Shown piece after piece: positions 37,777 through 46,139 of a stretch of 64,000 bases of DNA. The notes under the pieces are model-generated. The model worked only from the letters and a program-made list of their open reading frames with translations. It ran no database searches and was not told the DNA's origin. Numbering within the stretch: the first letter of the stretch is position 1; each line of letters starts with the position of its first letter. This DNA is from Variovorax sp. dw_308. Its GTDB lineage: Bacteria; Pseudomonadota; Gammaproteobacteria; Burkholderiales; Burkholderiaceae_C. The DNA is taken from NCBI RefSeq assembly GCF_019207085.1, contig NZ_JAATOM010000024.1, forward strand, positions 21,856 to 85,855. Direction: 5' to 3'. The position numbers and the translations under genes are program-made.

Positions 37777-39126
37777 TCAGTCGGCGCTCGCCTGCACAAC
37801 GGAGAAGGCCGCCGCCAACTCGGTGCGGGTGGCTTTGGCCACACGCTCGAAAGCCTGGCGCGACGAGGCGGCGATCGGCATGCCGCCGCCCTGGTCGGCG
37901 ATGGTGGTGGGGTCGGCGTAGTCGCCATTCACCCGGAATTCGAAGTGCAGGTGCGGGCCGGTGGACCAGCCGGTCATGCCAACGGCACCGATGAACTGGC
38001 TCTGGGTCACAGGCTGGCCGACCCTGACGTCGATGCGGCTCAGGTGGGCGTACACCGTGGCCTGGTTGTTGCGATGGTTGAGGATGATCATGTTGCCGTA
38101 GCCGCTCTGCACGCCGGCAAACTCGACAACGCCGTCTCCGACCGCGCGGACGCCGGTGCCGATGGGCGCCGAGAAGTCGATCCCGTGGTGCTGGCGCCAG
38201 TCATTGAAGATGGGGTGATTGCGCATCGCAAAGCCGCTGGTGATGCGCGAGTATTCCACCGGCGAACTCAGGTAGGCCTTGCGCAGGCTGTCGCCATTCG
38301 GGCGGTAGTAGCTACCTTTCTTGCCGGGTTCCTGGAACCACACAGCCTGATACAGCTTGCCGGCGCTTTCGAACTCGGCGGAAAGTACGCGGCCGCTGCG
38401 CAGCGGTTGGCCATCGGCTTCGAAGGATTCGTACACCACGGCGAACCGGTCGCCGTCGCGCAACTGGCGGATGTCGATGTCGGTGCCGAAGATGTCGGCC
38501 AACTGGCTGGCGACGCCGTCGGGAATGCGGGCTTCGCCGGTGGCGGCGAGCAGGGACGTGCGGACCACGCCGCTGGCCAGGCGCGTGCTGGAGGTCAGTG
38601 GATCGGCTTCGGTCTTCAGGGCGAAGCCGTTGGGCGTCCGGCTGATGACGACGCGCTTGAAGCCGCCGTCAGCATCGGGAATCCAGCGGGCGCTGAGCTT
38701 CTGGAGTTGGTTGTCTTGTCCGGCTTCGGCGGTGACCGTGCGGCCGGGGCGGCCGAACAGTGCCGCGCGGGCGTCCGCGTTGGCACGGATGAAGGCGGCC
38801 GCGCGCGAGTCGGCAACGCCAAGGCGCTTGAACAGCGCTTCCGCCGTGTCGCTGGAGCGGGTCAGGTCGCTGCGAAACAGCGTGAATCCGAATGCATCGA
38901 GCGCCTCGGTCTGGGCTTCGACGGGCAGCGGCGCCACCGCTTCGAGCACCTGCCGGACGGGATGGTCGCCGGAGTCGGTACCGAGTGCGGCCACGGCAAA
39001 TGCACCGCCGCCGGCGCAAAGCAGCATCGCCGCAATGGCAGCGGTGATCTGCTTCGGATACGTCCGGAATGTGTGCGCCACGCGAGAAGCAAGTAGCTCC
39101 TCGGCAGCAAGAATGCCTTTGATCAA
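37777..39126 (-). CDS. M23-family peptidoglycan endopeptidase, membrane-anchored
   Basis: 449 residues from a TTG at 39126 (no ATG is available ahead of the membrane helix, and the ribosome-binding site is weak, so the start is uncertain). One transmembrane helix (about residues 27-48) is followed by a periplasmic region and a C-terminal LytM domain: NHPIFNDWRQHHGIDFSAPIGTG in parts with the first zinc ligands, YGNMIILNHRN, TVYAHLSRI, and TGPHLHFEFRVNG with the HxH pair. Zinc ligands are intact, so it is probably an active DD-endopeptidase of the MepM type. It precedes anmK and is divergent from tyrS. Confidence 0.87.
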   Translation of the reverse strand: MIKGILAAEELLASRVAHTFRTYPKQITAAIAAMLLCAGGGAFAVAALGTDSGDHPVRQVLEAVAPLPVEAQTEALDAFGFTLFRSDLTRSSDTAEALFKRLGVADSRAAAFIRANADARAALFGRPGRTVTAEAGQDNQLQKLSARWIPDADGGFKRVVISRTPNGFALKTEADPLTSSTRLASGVVRTSLLAATGEARIPDGVASQLADIFGTDIDIRQLRDGDRFAVVYESFEADGQPLRSGRVLSAEFESAGKLYQAVWFQEPGKKGSYYRPNGDSLRKAYLSSPVEYSRITSGFAMRNHPIFNDWRQHHGIDFSAPIGTGVRAVGDGVVEFAGVQSGYGNMIILNHRNNQATVYAHLSRIDVRVGQPVTQSQFIGAVGMTGWSTGPHLHFEFRVNGDYADPTTIADQGGGMPIAASSRQAFERVAKATRTELAAAFSVVQASAD

Positions 39127-39285
39127 ATTGAGTCAGTCCAAAATTCTGTTCAGCCAACCCGCGCTGAAAAGGCCTTGATGACGAAGGCGGCAGAGCGGTG
39201 CGGAAGGCGCGCCGCTTAGAATCCGGCGCTCGAAAGTCGGGCTGAGTATAGCTTCGGCAGTACTCAAGACAGCCGTAAAAATCCA

Positions 39286-40518
39286 ATGAATGCCAATTCT
39301 GTTACATCCACAAGTCTGTCCAAAGGTGTAGGACAGGCGCTTGAAGTGTCCCTGCGCGGCGCTGACGAGCTCTTGCCGCAGGACGAGTGGATCCGCAAGC
39401 TCCAGCGTTCCGAAGCGACCGGCCAGCCGCTGCGCATCAAGCTCGGCCTCGATCCGACGGCCCCCGACATCCACATCGGCCATACCGTCGTACTGAACAA
39501 GATGCGCCAGTTGCAGGATCTCGGGCACACGGTGATCTTCCTGATCGGCGACTTCACCACGACCATCGGCGACCCCTCCGGCCGCAACAGCACGCGCCCG
39601 CCGCTGACACGCGAACAGATCGAGGCCAACGCGCAAACCTATTATCGCCAAGCCAGCATGGTGCTGGACCCGGACAGGACCGAGATTCGCTACAACTCCG
39701 AATGGAGCGACCCGCTGGGCGCCCGCGGCATGATCCAGTTGGCGGCCAAGTACACCGTGGCCCGGATGATGGAGCGCGACGATTTCAACAAGCGCTTCAA
39801 GGCCGGCCAGTCGATCTCGGTGCATGAATTCCTGTATCCGCTGATGCAGGGCTACGACTCGGTGGCGCTCAAGTCCGACCTGGAACTCGGTGGCACCGAC
39901 CAGAAGTTCAACCTGCTGGTCGGGCGTCACCTGCAGCAGGAATACGGGCAAGAGCCGCAGTGCATACTCACCATGCCTTTGCTGGAAGGGCTTGACGGCG
40001 TCGAGAAGATGTCCAAGAGCAAGAACAACTACATTGGTATCAGCGAAGACGCTTCGACGATGTACGCCAAGGTGCTGTCGATTTCTGACGTGCTGATGTG
40101 GCGCTGGTACACGCTCCTGAGCTTCAGGTCGCTTGCGGAAATCGAGGCGCTGAAGGCCGAGGTCGAGGCCGGGCGGAACCCGAAGGACGCCAAGGTGGCG
40201 TTGGCCAAGGAGATCACCGCCCGGTTTCACAGCGCCGCCGCTGCCGATGCGGCCGAGCAGGATTTCAACAATCGCAGCAAGGGCGGCATCCCAGACGAGA
40301 TCCCGCAGCGGACGGTGACAGGCGCGCCGATCGGCATCGCCCAATTGCTGAAGCAGGCCGGGCTGGTGGAATCGAACGGCGAGGGCAATCGCATGATCGA
40401 TGGCGGCGGGGTCCGCGTCGATTCGACCGTGATCAGTGACAAGGGCCTGAAGCTGCCCGCTGGCAACTATGTGCTGCAGGTGGGCAAGCGGAAGTTCGCG
40501 CGGGTCCTGCTGAGTTGA
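39286..40518 (+). CDS. tyrS: Tyrosyl-tRNA synthetase
   Basis: 410 residues. The class I signature HIGH is at residues 63-66 (DIHIGHTVVL), and KMSKS at 241-245 (EKMSKSKNN). ELGGTDQKFNLLVGR reads the substrate, and a C-terminal S4-like RNA-binding domain ends LQVGKRKFARVLLS. It lies on the TyrRS branch with KMSKS common to proteobacterial TyrZ-type enzymes. It charges tRNA(Tyr) in the cytoplasm. It is monocistronic and divergent from the M23 peptidase gene. Confidence 0.97.
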   Translation: MNANSVTSTSLSKGVGQALEVSLRGADELLPQDEWIRKLQRSEATGQPLRIKLGLDPTAPDIHIGHTVVLNKMRQLQDLGHTVIFLIGDFTTTIGDPSGRNSTRPPLTREQIEANAQTYYRQASMVLDPDRTEIRYNSEWSDPLGARGMIQLAAKYTVARMMERDDFNKRFKAGQSISVHEFLYPLMQGYDSVALKSDLELGGTDQKFNLLVGRHLQQEYGQEPQCILTMPLLEGLDGVEKMSKSKNNYIGISEDASTMYAKVLSISDVLMWRWYTLLSFRSLAEIEALKAEVEAGRNPKDAKVALAKEITARFHSAAAADAAEQDFNNRSKGGIPDEIPQRTVTGAPIGIAQLLKQAGLVESNGEGNRMIDGGGVRVDSTVISDKGLKLPAGNYVLQVGKRKFARVLLS

Positions 40519-40627
40519 GCCCGGCCCTGGGTCGCGCCCGGCCAGGAGGCCGGGTCGACTGGCGAAGGCGCACCGACCCGAGAGGCCCACAGGACCGGGC
40601 GGTGCCCGGCCCCGCCCCCGCGGGCGA

Positions 40628-40660
40628 TTGAGTCGAGATGGCGAAGCCACATCGACTCAA
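40628..40660. terminator. tyrS: Hairpin between convergent tyrS and the OmpA-family gene
   Basis: TTGAGTCGA (40628-40636) pairs with TCGACTCAA (40652-40660), extended inward by TGGC/GCCA around a GAA loop. No T-run follows, so it is at best a weak or Rho-assisted bidirectional terminator. A further GC-rich stem (CCCGGCC/GGCCGGG, about 40537-40555) lies closer to tyrS. Confidence 0.5.
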
Positions 40661-40701
40661 GAGCGGCGACCGCCGCAGGCCGGGGTCTGCGAGGACAGCC
40701 C

Positions 40702-41310
40702 TTAGCGAACGACGACCGTCACGCGCCGGTTGCGCGGTTCGTCCACGTCGGGGCCGGTTTGCACGGCCAGGTCGCGCGAGCCGCGGCCTGCAGCCTCGAC
40801 ACGGTTTGGCGGGAATCCGCGCGCGATGAGCATGTCGCGCACCTGCGATGCGCGCTGGAGCGATAGCGTGTCGTTCTGGGCGGCCGCGCCGGTGGTGTCG
40901 GTGTGGCCGGTGACCACGATGTCGCCACCGCTGCGGGCGACCGCGGCAACCAGCAGGTCCTGCAAGTCCTGCTGCGACGCCGCCGCCAGCGCGGTGCCGC
41001 CCGCCTCGAAGTAGAGGGTGTAGCGCTGGGCCTTGGGCGGCGCCATGTCGAACAGCGTGCCGTTGGCCTTGCGGACTTTCGCCGGGTCGGCCTGGTCGAC
41101 CACGGGAGGGCCGCTGGCGCTCAGTGGCGCCTCGGCACGTTCAAAGGGCTTGCCCAATACTTTCTCGCCACCCTTCGACGCCACGACCACGGCCGAGGGC
41201 GTGCCGTCTTCCTGGGGCAGCAGCACGACGCGGGTTCCCGGCGTGGAGCAGGCGGCGAGCAAGAGCGCGCAGCAGGCGGCAAGGCAAAGACTGATTCGAC
41301 CTTGGATCAT
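40702..41310 (-). CDS. OmpA-family lipoprotein
   Basis: 202 residues. The signal peptide has lipobox LLAAC (Cys21), so it is a lipid-anchored outer-membrane or periplasmic protein. The C-terminal OmpA domain carries YTLYFEAGGTAL, DIVVTGHTDTTGAAAQND, LSLQRASQVRDMLIARGF and a RNRRVTVVV end, the peptidoglycan-binding fold. Its ATG overlaps the FecR-domain gene stop by 4 bp, so the two are co-translated. Such OmpA-FecR pairs often sit beside a CHASE2 or adhesin gene, which is missing here. Confidence 0.88.
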   Translation of the reverse strand: MIQGRISLCLAACCALLLAACSTPGTRVVLLPQEDGTPSAVVVASKGGEKVLGKPFERAEAPLSASGPPVVDQADPAKVRKANGTLFDMAPPKAQRYTLYFEAGGTALAAASQQDLQDLLVAAVARSGGDIVVTGHTDTTGAAAQNDTLSLQRASQVRDMLIARGFPPNRVEAAGRGSRDLAVQTGPDVDEPRNRRVTVVVR

Positions 41311-41828
41311 TGGGGCTCCACCTCGACGATGAAGTCGGTGCCCCGGATGCCGATGGTCGCGGTCTGGGTTTCGATGCGAACCGCATCGGGATGCGACTTG
41401 CCGATCAGGCCGGTGATCATTCGAAGCGAGCCGCGCAGCAGCGCAACCAGTACGTTGCCATCCTGCGTGGTCGATTCGTAGCTGAAGCCCTTGAGATCGA
41501 GCCGCGATGACGGGCCGATCACGAGCACGGTTCCATCGCGCAGGACCACGCTGGCGCCGGAGTCAGGCCCGGTGACCACGCGCTCGACGGGCGACACCTC
41601 ATCGCCGGTGCGGGCGGCGCGCATCACGCCATTGGCGTCGAGCAGCTTGACGTCGCCGCGCAAGTTCTTGACAAAGCCGGCATGTGTGGGTGTGGCGGGC
41701 GTTGGCGCGGCGGGCGTGGCCGGCGCGGCTGGCGCGGCTGGCGCGGCTGGCGCGGCTGGCGTCTGTGCCGAGGCGGTGGCCGTTGCGCAAACCAGTGCGA
41801 ACAAGGCCAAGCCAGTTCTTATATTCAT
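41307..41828 (-). CDS. FecR-domain exported protein
   Basis: 173 residues. A signal peptide (cleavage after ASA) is followed by a Pro/Ala-rich linker of repeated PAAPAAPA units (residues about 24-46). The FecR domain then contains VKNLRGDVKLLDANG, ARTGDEVSPVERVVTGPDSGASVVL in parts, SSRLDLKGFSYE and IGIRGTDFIVEV. No transmembrane anti-sigma region is present, so it is a periplasmic FecR-fold protein rather than an iron-signalling anti-sigma factor. It is the first gene of the pair with the OmpA-family lipoprotein. Confidence 0.87.
   Translation of the reverse strand: MNIRTGLALFALVCATATASAQTPAAPAAPAAPAAPATPAAPTPATPTHAGFVKNLRGDVKLLDANGVMRAARTGDEVSPVERVVTGPDSGASVVLRDGTVLVIGPSSRLDLKGFSYESTTQDGNVLVALLRGSLRMITGLIGKSHPDAVRIETQTATIGIRGTDFIVEVEPQ
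41722..41757. repeat. Four perfect tandem copies of a 9-bp unit
   Basis: GGCGCGGCT is repeated four times without change inside the FecR-domain gene, encoding the Ala-Pro-Ala linker on the minus strand. Copy-number slippage would lengthen or shorten the linker by three residues without breaking the frame. Confidence 0.9.
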
Positions 41829-41941
41829 GAAATACCCCCTTCTCTCTGTTCATCGAGCTTCTATATCCGTCGATGGTACGCGACCTTGGGGCGGTCTGTC
41901 GCCGGACATAATCAACGCCTCGAGGCCTCGTTTCGCTTCCC

Positions 41942-42898
41942 GTGCCCTCCAACGACTCCCATTTCCCCGCAACTTCCGCGTCCGCGCCGCTGAGCCCGGC
42001 TGCGTGGCTGCGCTGGTCGATCGCAGTGGCTTTGCTCACCATCGTCCTCAAGGGGCTGGCTGGCTACCTCACGAATTCGATGGGCCTGATCTCGGATGCG
42101 ATGGAGTCGTTCGTGAACCTGGCGAGCGCGATGTTTGCGCTGGCGATGGTGACCATTGCAGTACGTCCGGCGGATGCGGATCATCCTTATGGCCATCACA
42201 AGGCCGAGTACTTCTCCTCCGGATTCGAAGGCGTGCTGATCGTCGGCGCGGCGCTGGCGATCCTCTGGGTCTCGGTGCAACGACTGCTGGCGCCGCAGCC
42301 GGTCGAGCAAGTTGGCTGGGGCCTGGGGCTGTCGATCGTCAGCTCGGGGTTCAACGGGGCCTTGGCCTGGGCCTTGTTCCGGGCGGCGCGGGCGCACCGC
42401 TCCGTCGCGCTCGACGCCGACGCCCGGCATCTGCTGGCGGATGTGTGGACCTCGGCTGCCGTGGTGATCGGCATCGTGGCCGTGCATTTCACCGGCTGGC
42501 TTTGGCTCGACCCGCTGCTGGCGATCGGCGTGGCGCTCAACATCGTGCGGGAGGGGGTGAGGCTCGTCTGGCGTTCCTCCCAGGGCCTGATGGACGAGGC
42601 GCTCGATGCCGATTCGCAGGCCGCGTTGATGGCCACGCTCGATCGCTTCAAGGCCACGGCGCCCGAGGGTGCGCAGCTGCGCTTCGACGACATCGTGACG
42701 CGCGGAGCGGCCCAGCGCCGCTTTGCCGATCTCCACATGCATGTGCCTGGCGACTGGTCGCTGCAGCGTGCGGCGGACCTGCGCGATCGGCTCGAGCAGG
42801 CGCTCATGGACGCGGTGCCCGGGCTGCGCGTGACGATCCAGCTGTTGCCGCTCGGCATGGAAGCGCGGACCACGAGGGTCGAGGAATCCGCTGGATGA
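41942..42898 (+). CDS. Cation diffusion facilitator family transporter
   Basis: 318 residues from a GTG at 41942. Six helices are predicted: GYLTNSMGLISDAMESFVNL holds the helix II metal-site Asp, HPYGHHKAEYFSSG the CDF loop histidines, and DARHLLADVWTSAAVV the helix V site with His and Asp, followed by a C-terminal cytoplasmic domain (FADLHMHVPGDWSL). Members export Zn2+, Fe2+, Co2+ or Mn2+ in exchange for protons. The D/H arrangement is common in FieF-like proteins; the metal cannot be fixed from sequence. It overlaps dtd by 4 bp. Confidence 0.9.
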   Translation: MPSNDSHFPATSASAPLSPAAWLRWSIAVALLTIVLKGLAGYLTNSMGLISDAMESFVNLASAMFALAMVTIAVRPADADHPYGHHKAEYFSSGFEGVLIVGAALAILWVSVQRLLAPQPVEQVGWGLGLSIVSSGFNGALAWALFRAARAHRSVALDADARHLLADVWTSAAVVIGIVAVHFTGWLWLDPLLAIGVALNIVREGVRLVWRSSQGLMDEALDADSQAALMATLDRFKATAPEGAQLRFDDIVTRGAAQRRFADLHMHVPGDWSLQRAADLRDRLEQALMDAVPGLRVTIQLLPLGMEARTTRVEESAG

Positions 42899-43335
42899 AG
42901 GCCTTGCTGCAGCGAGTGCGCGAGGCGCGGGTCGACATCGCCGGACAGACCGTGGGACGGATCGACGGCGGCCTGCTCGTGCTGGTCTGCGCCGAGCGTG
43001 GCGATGGCGATGCGGTGGCGGATCGCTTGCTGGCCAAGATACTGAAGCTGCGCATCTTTTCCGATGAGGCCGGCAAGATGAATCGCAGCGTGCAGGACGT
43101 GGGCGGCGGCCTGCTCATCGTCAGCCAGTTCACGCTGGCGGCCGATGTGAGCGGCGGGAACCGGCCGAGCTTCACGCAGGCGGCGCCGCCGGACGAGGGG
43201 AAGCGCCTGTACGACTACTTCGTGGCGAAGGCGCGGGCGGGACATCCGCAGGTCGCGACGGGTGAGTTTGGCGCCGACATGCAGGTGCACCTGGTCAATG
43301 ACGGGCCGGTGACGATTCCGCTGCAGATGGCGTAG
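42895..43335 (+). CDS. dtd: D-aminoacyl-tRNA deacylase
   Basis: 146 residues. It starts MKALLQRVREARVDI and contains LLIVSQFTLAADVSGGNRPSF in parts (the SQFTLA catalytic segment) and LVNDGPVTIPLQM (the NxGPxT cross-subunit motif with the Gly-cisPro loop written as DGPVT). It removes D-amino acids from tRNA. It overlaps the CDF transporter stop and ends 12 bp before the convergent ybeY. Confidence 0.96.
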   Translation: MKALLQRVREARVDIAGQTVGRIDGGLLVLVCAERGDGDAVADRLLAKILKLRIFSDEAGKMNRSVQDVGGGLLIVSQFTLAADVSGGNRPSFTQAAPPDEGKRLYDYFVAKARAGHPQVATGEFGADMQVHLVNDGPVTIPLQMA

Positions 43336-43347
43336 TGGGTCAGCGCT

Positions 43348-43800
43348 TCAGTATGGGTTCTTGACGCCGAGGCCGGCGAGGATCTCGATCTCCCGCGCTT
43401 CCATCTCCTCGGCGTCCTGCTCGCCGGTTTCGTGGTCCCAGCCCTGCGCGTGCAGGGTGCCGTGCACCAGCAAGTGCGCGTAGTGCGCGGCGAGGGTCTT
43501 GCGTTGCTCCTTCGCCTCGCGGGCGACCACCGGGGCGCACAGCACCAGATCGGCCATGACGAGCGGGCTCTGCGCGTAGTCGAAGGTCAGCACGTTGGTC
43601 GCATAGTCCTTGCCGCGGAACTCGCGGTTCAGGCGCTGGCCTTCGTCGGCGTCGACGATGCGCACCGTGAGTTCGCCTTCGCAGTCGAGCGCGTGGCGGA
43701 TCCAGCGCGTGACACTGTGGCGCGGCAAGGCGGCGCGATGCCGCTCCACGCCCTTGAAGCGGCCAAACTGCAAGGACAACGAAAGTGCAGGAAGGCTCAT
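43348..43800 (-). CDS. ybeY: Endoribonuclease YbeY
   Basis: 150 residues. The zinc motif HLLVHGTLHAQGWDH near residues 112-126 matches HGxLHxxGYDH, and FRGKDYATNVLTFDY is the other conserved block (normally KDxPTDVLSFP). It matures 16S rRNA 3' ends. The ATG overlaps the phoH stop by 4 bp, the classic phoH-ybeY pair. A larger frame on this strand covers both genes but is a shadow. Confidence 0.95.
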   Translation of the reverse strand: MSLPALSLSLQFGRFKGVERHRAALPRHSVTRWIRHALDCEGELTVRIVDADEGQRLNREFRGKDYATNVLTFDYAQSPLVMADLVLCAPVVAREAKEQRKTLAAHYAHLLVHGTLHAQGWDHETGEQDAEEMEAREIEILAGLGVKNPY

Positions 43801-44744
43801 CGCGGGTCGGCGCGCTTGCGCTGGTTGCCGTAGGCGTCGACGATGCGCGCCACCAGCGGATGCCGCACCACGTCGGCCGAGGTGAAACGCGTGATCGCGA
43901 TGCCCTTGACGCGGCGGAGCACCCGCTCCGCATCGATCAGCCCGCTGAGCTGGTGCTTGGGGAGGTCGATCTGGCTCACGTCGCCGGTGACCACCGCCCT
44001 GGCGCCGAAGCCGATGCGGGTGAGGAACATCTTCATCTGCTCCTGCGTCGTGTTCTGCGCCTCGTCGAGGATCACGAAGGCGTTGTTGAGGGTGCGGCCG
44101 CGCATGAAGGCCAGCGGCGCGATCTCGAGGGCGTTGCGTTCGAAGGCCTTCTGCACCTTGTCGTAACCCATGAGGTCGTAAAGCGCGTCGTAGAGCGGGC
44201 GCAGGTAGGGGTCGACCTTTTGCGACAGGTCGCCGGGCAGGAAGCCGAGCCGCTCCCCGGCCTCCACCGCCGGCCGCGTGAGGACGATGCGCTGCACGGC
44301 GCTGCGCTCCAGCGCGTCGACGGCGCAGGCCACGGCGAGGTAGGTCTTGCCGGTCCCGGCAGGGCCGATGCCGAAGGTGATGTCGTGGGCCGCGATGTTC
44401 TCCAGGTAGGTCGCCTGCGTCGGGGTGCGGGCGCGCAGGTCGGCCCGGCGCGTGACGAGCATCGGGCCGGGCTCGCCGTCTTCCGTCATCCCTGAATCGC
44501 TGGCGAGCGTGAGCTGGACCACGGCCGGGTCGATGGCGCGGTCGGCGATCTCGTAGAGCGCCTGCAGCACGTCCATGGCCTGCTCGGCCTGGACCTTGGA
44601 CCCTTCGACCTTGAACTGCTCGTGGCGGTGCGCGACCTTCACGTCGAGCGCTTCCTCGATGCGGCGCAGGTGCTCGTCGAGCGGGCCGCAGAGATGGCTC
44701 AGGCGGGTGTTGTTCAGCGGCTTGAAGGTATGACGAATGATCAA
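43797..44744 (-). CDS. phoH: PhoH-family ATPase (YbeZ-like)
   Basis: 315 residues. An N-terminal KH-like region (LDEHLRRIEEALDVKVAHRHEQF in parts) precedes the PhoH ATPase with Walker A GIGPAGTGKTYLAVA, LTRPAVEAGERLGFLPGDL, and Walker B FVILDEAQNTT, then FLTRIGFGARAVVTGD. It is an ATP-dependent RNA-associated protein acting with YbeY in ribosome maturation. The gene normally preceding it, miaB, is not here. A 103-bp nested palindrome lies directly upstream. Confidence 0.94.
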   Translation of the reverse strand: MIIRHTFKPLNNTRLSHLCGPLDEHLRRIEEALDVKVAHRHEQFKVEGSKVQAEQAMDVLQALYEIADRAIDPAVVQLTLASDSGMTEDGEPGPMLVTRRADLRARTPTQATYLENIAAHDITFGIGPAGTGKTYLAVACAVDALERSAVQRIVLTRPAVEAGERLGFLPGDLSQKVDPYLRPLYDALYDLMGYDKVQKAFERNALEIAPLAFMRGRTLNNAFVILDEAQNTTQEQMKMFLTRIGFGARAVVTGDVSQIDLPKHQLSGLIDAERVLRRVKGIAITRFTSADVVRHPLVARIVDAYGNQRKRADPR

Positions 44745-44756
44745 AGGGATAATTCC

Positions 44757-44859
44757 GATCCACTTTCAAATCAGGCCGATACTTTGTCGCGCCGCCTTGC
44801 CGTGCTGGAGCACTGTCTGCGGCGGCGCTTCGCGTCTCGGCCTGATTTGAAAGTGGATC
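44757..44859. repeat. 103-bp nested palindrome with 23-bp perfect outer arms between phoH and ruvA
   Basis: Positions 44757-44779 and 44837-44859 are perfect reverse complements (23 bp). Inside them GCGCCGCC (44789-44796) pairs with GGCGGCGC (44821-44828), and GTGCT/AGCAC (44802-44813) forms the tip. The element fills most of the 143-bp divergent promoter region between leftward phoH and rightward ruvA. Confidence 0.9.
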
Positions 44860-44887
44860 TTTTGAAAAGGCACGAAGAAGGGCTCCG

Positions 44888-45460
44888 ATGATAGGCAAGT
44901 TGACCGGCACGCTGGCCGAACGCAATCCACCGCAGGTGGTGGTGGACTGCAACGGCGTGGGCTACGAAGTCGATGTGCCGATGAGCACGTTCTACAACCT
45001 GCCGCAGACCGGCGCGCGGGTGTCGCTGCTGACGCACTTCGTGGTGCGCGAGGATGCGCAGATCCTTTACGGCTTCGGCACGCCGGAAGAGCGCATGGCG
45101 TTCCGGCAATTGATCAAGATCTCGGGCATTGGGCCGCGCATGGCGCTGGGCGTGTTGTCGGGCTTGAGCGTGGCGGAACTGGCGCAGGTTGTGACGCTGC
45201 AGGACACGGGCCGCCTGGTCAAGATTCCAGGCATCGGCAAGAAGACGGCGGAGCGCCTGCTGCTCGAACTCAAGGGCAAGCTGGGCGCCGACATCGCGCT
45301 GCCCGCGCACGCGGCCAGCGACTCGCAGGCCGACATCCTGCAGGCGCTGGTGGCGCTGGGCTACAGCGACAAGGAGGCAGCGGCATCGCTCAAGGCCTTG
45401 CCGAAGGATGTCGGCGTGAGCGAGGGCATCAAGCTGGCGCTGCGGGCGCTGGCGAAGTAG
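44888..45460 (+). CDS. ruvA: Holliday junction branch migration protein RuvA
   Basis: 190 residues. It begins MIGKLTGTLAERNPPQVVVD (OB-fold), with helix-hairpin-helix motifs ISGIGPRMALGVL and IPGIGKKTAERLLLELKGK and a C-terminal UBA-like domain contacting RuvB. It binds Holliday junctions and loads RuvB. The ruvB gene lies 6.8 kb further on, separated by the ynb-like lipid block, an unusual split of the ruvAB pair. Confidence 0.96.
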   Translation: MIGKLTGTLAERNPPQVVVDCNGVGYEVDVPMSTFYNLPQTGARVSLLTHFVVREDAQILYGFGTPEERMAFRQLIKISGIGPRMALGVLSGLSVAELAQVVTLQDTGRLVKIPGIGKKTAERLLLELKGKLGADIALPAHAASDSQADILQALVALGYSDKEAAASLKALPKDVGVSEGIKLALRALAK

Positions 45461-45550
45461 CTTGTCCGCACCGGAAGTGCGAATCGTTCTGCTGCGGCTG
45501 TGCTGCTCGACCTGAGCTCGGCGCCCTCGCTACGAAATCTTCACGCTTCC

Positions 45551-46126
45551 TCACGGGTGCAACTTCTCGCCGCGAGCCAGCATCGCCACGAATTGCGCGA
45601 CGCGCTTCGCCCGTGTTTCCGGTTTCTTCGCGGTCTGCGTACGGAACAGTACGGCGTAGCGATTGGTTGAATCGAGCGTGGCGAAGAAGTCCGCGGCGCG
45701 CGGTTCGGCCTCGAGCGCGGCTTGCAGGTCGGGCGGCACCGTCGATGTGCGGGCACCGTCGTAGGCCGCGTCCCATCGGCCGTCCGACTTCGCGCGGTCG
45801 ATCTCGGCCAGGCCGGCGGGCTGCATGCGGCCTGCCCGCAACAGCTTCATGGCCTTGTCGCAATTGATCTTCGACCAGATGCTGCGCGACGACCGGGGCG
45901 TGAAGCGCTTGAGCCAATAGTGGTCGCCCTCGGACTGGCTGCGAGCGTCGATCCAGCCCTGGCACAGCGCGATGTCGAGCGCTTCGGCGTAGCTGAGGGT
46001 CTGGCGTTCGGCACCTTTCTTTGCGAGCCGCAGCCACGCGCCCGTCGACCTGGCATGGTTGCGCTGCAGCCAGGCCGCCCACTTCGCGGCGGTTGCGCAT
46101 TCGAGGATGGGCTCTTCGGCGCGCAC
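45551..46126 (-). CDS. YdeI/OmpD-associated family protein
   Basis: 191 residues with a GTG start. The YdeI pattern is visible: AAKWAAWLQRNHARSTGAWLRLAKKG in parts, LSYAEALDIALCQGWIDARSQ, YWLKRFTPRSSRSIWSKIN and a C-terminal KKPETRAKRVAQFVAMLARGE. Family members are cytoplasmic and linked to peptide or stress resistance in some reports; the mechanism is unknown. It is the last gene of the leftward lipid block, 13 bp after the CdsA-like gene, and convergent with ruvA. Confidence 0.86.
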   Translation of the reverse strand: MRAEEPILECATAAKWAAWLQRNHARSTGAWLRLAKKGAERQTLSYAEALDIALCQGWIDARSQSEGDHYWLKRFTPRSSRSIWSKINCDKAMKLLRAGRMQPAGLAEIDRAKSDGRWDAAYDGARTSTVPPDLQAALEAEPRAADFFATLDSTNRYAVLFRTQTAKKPETRAKRVAQFVAMLARGEKLHP

Positions 46127-46139
46127 GGCGGGTCCAGCT

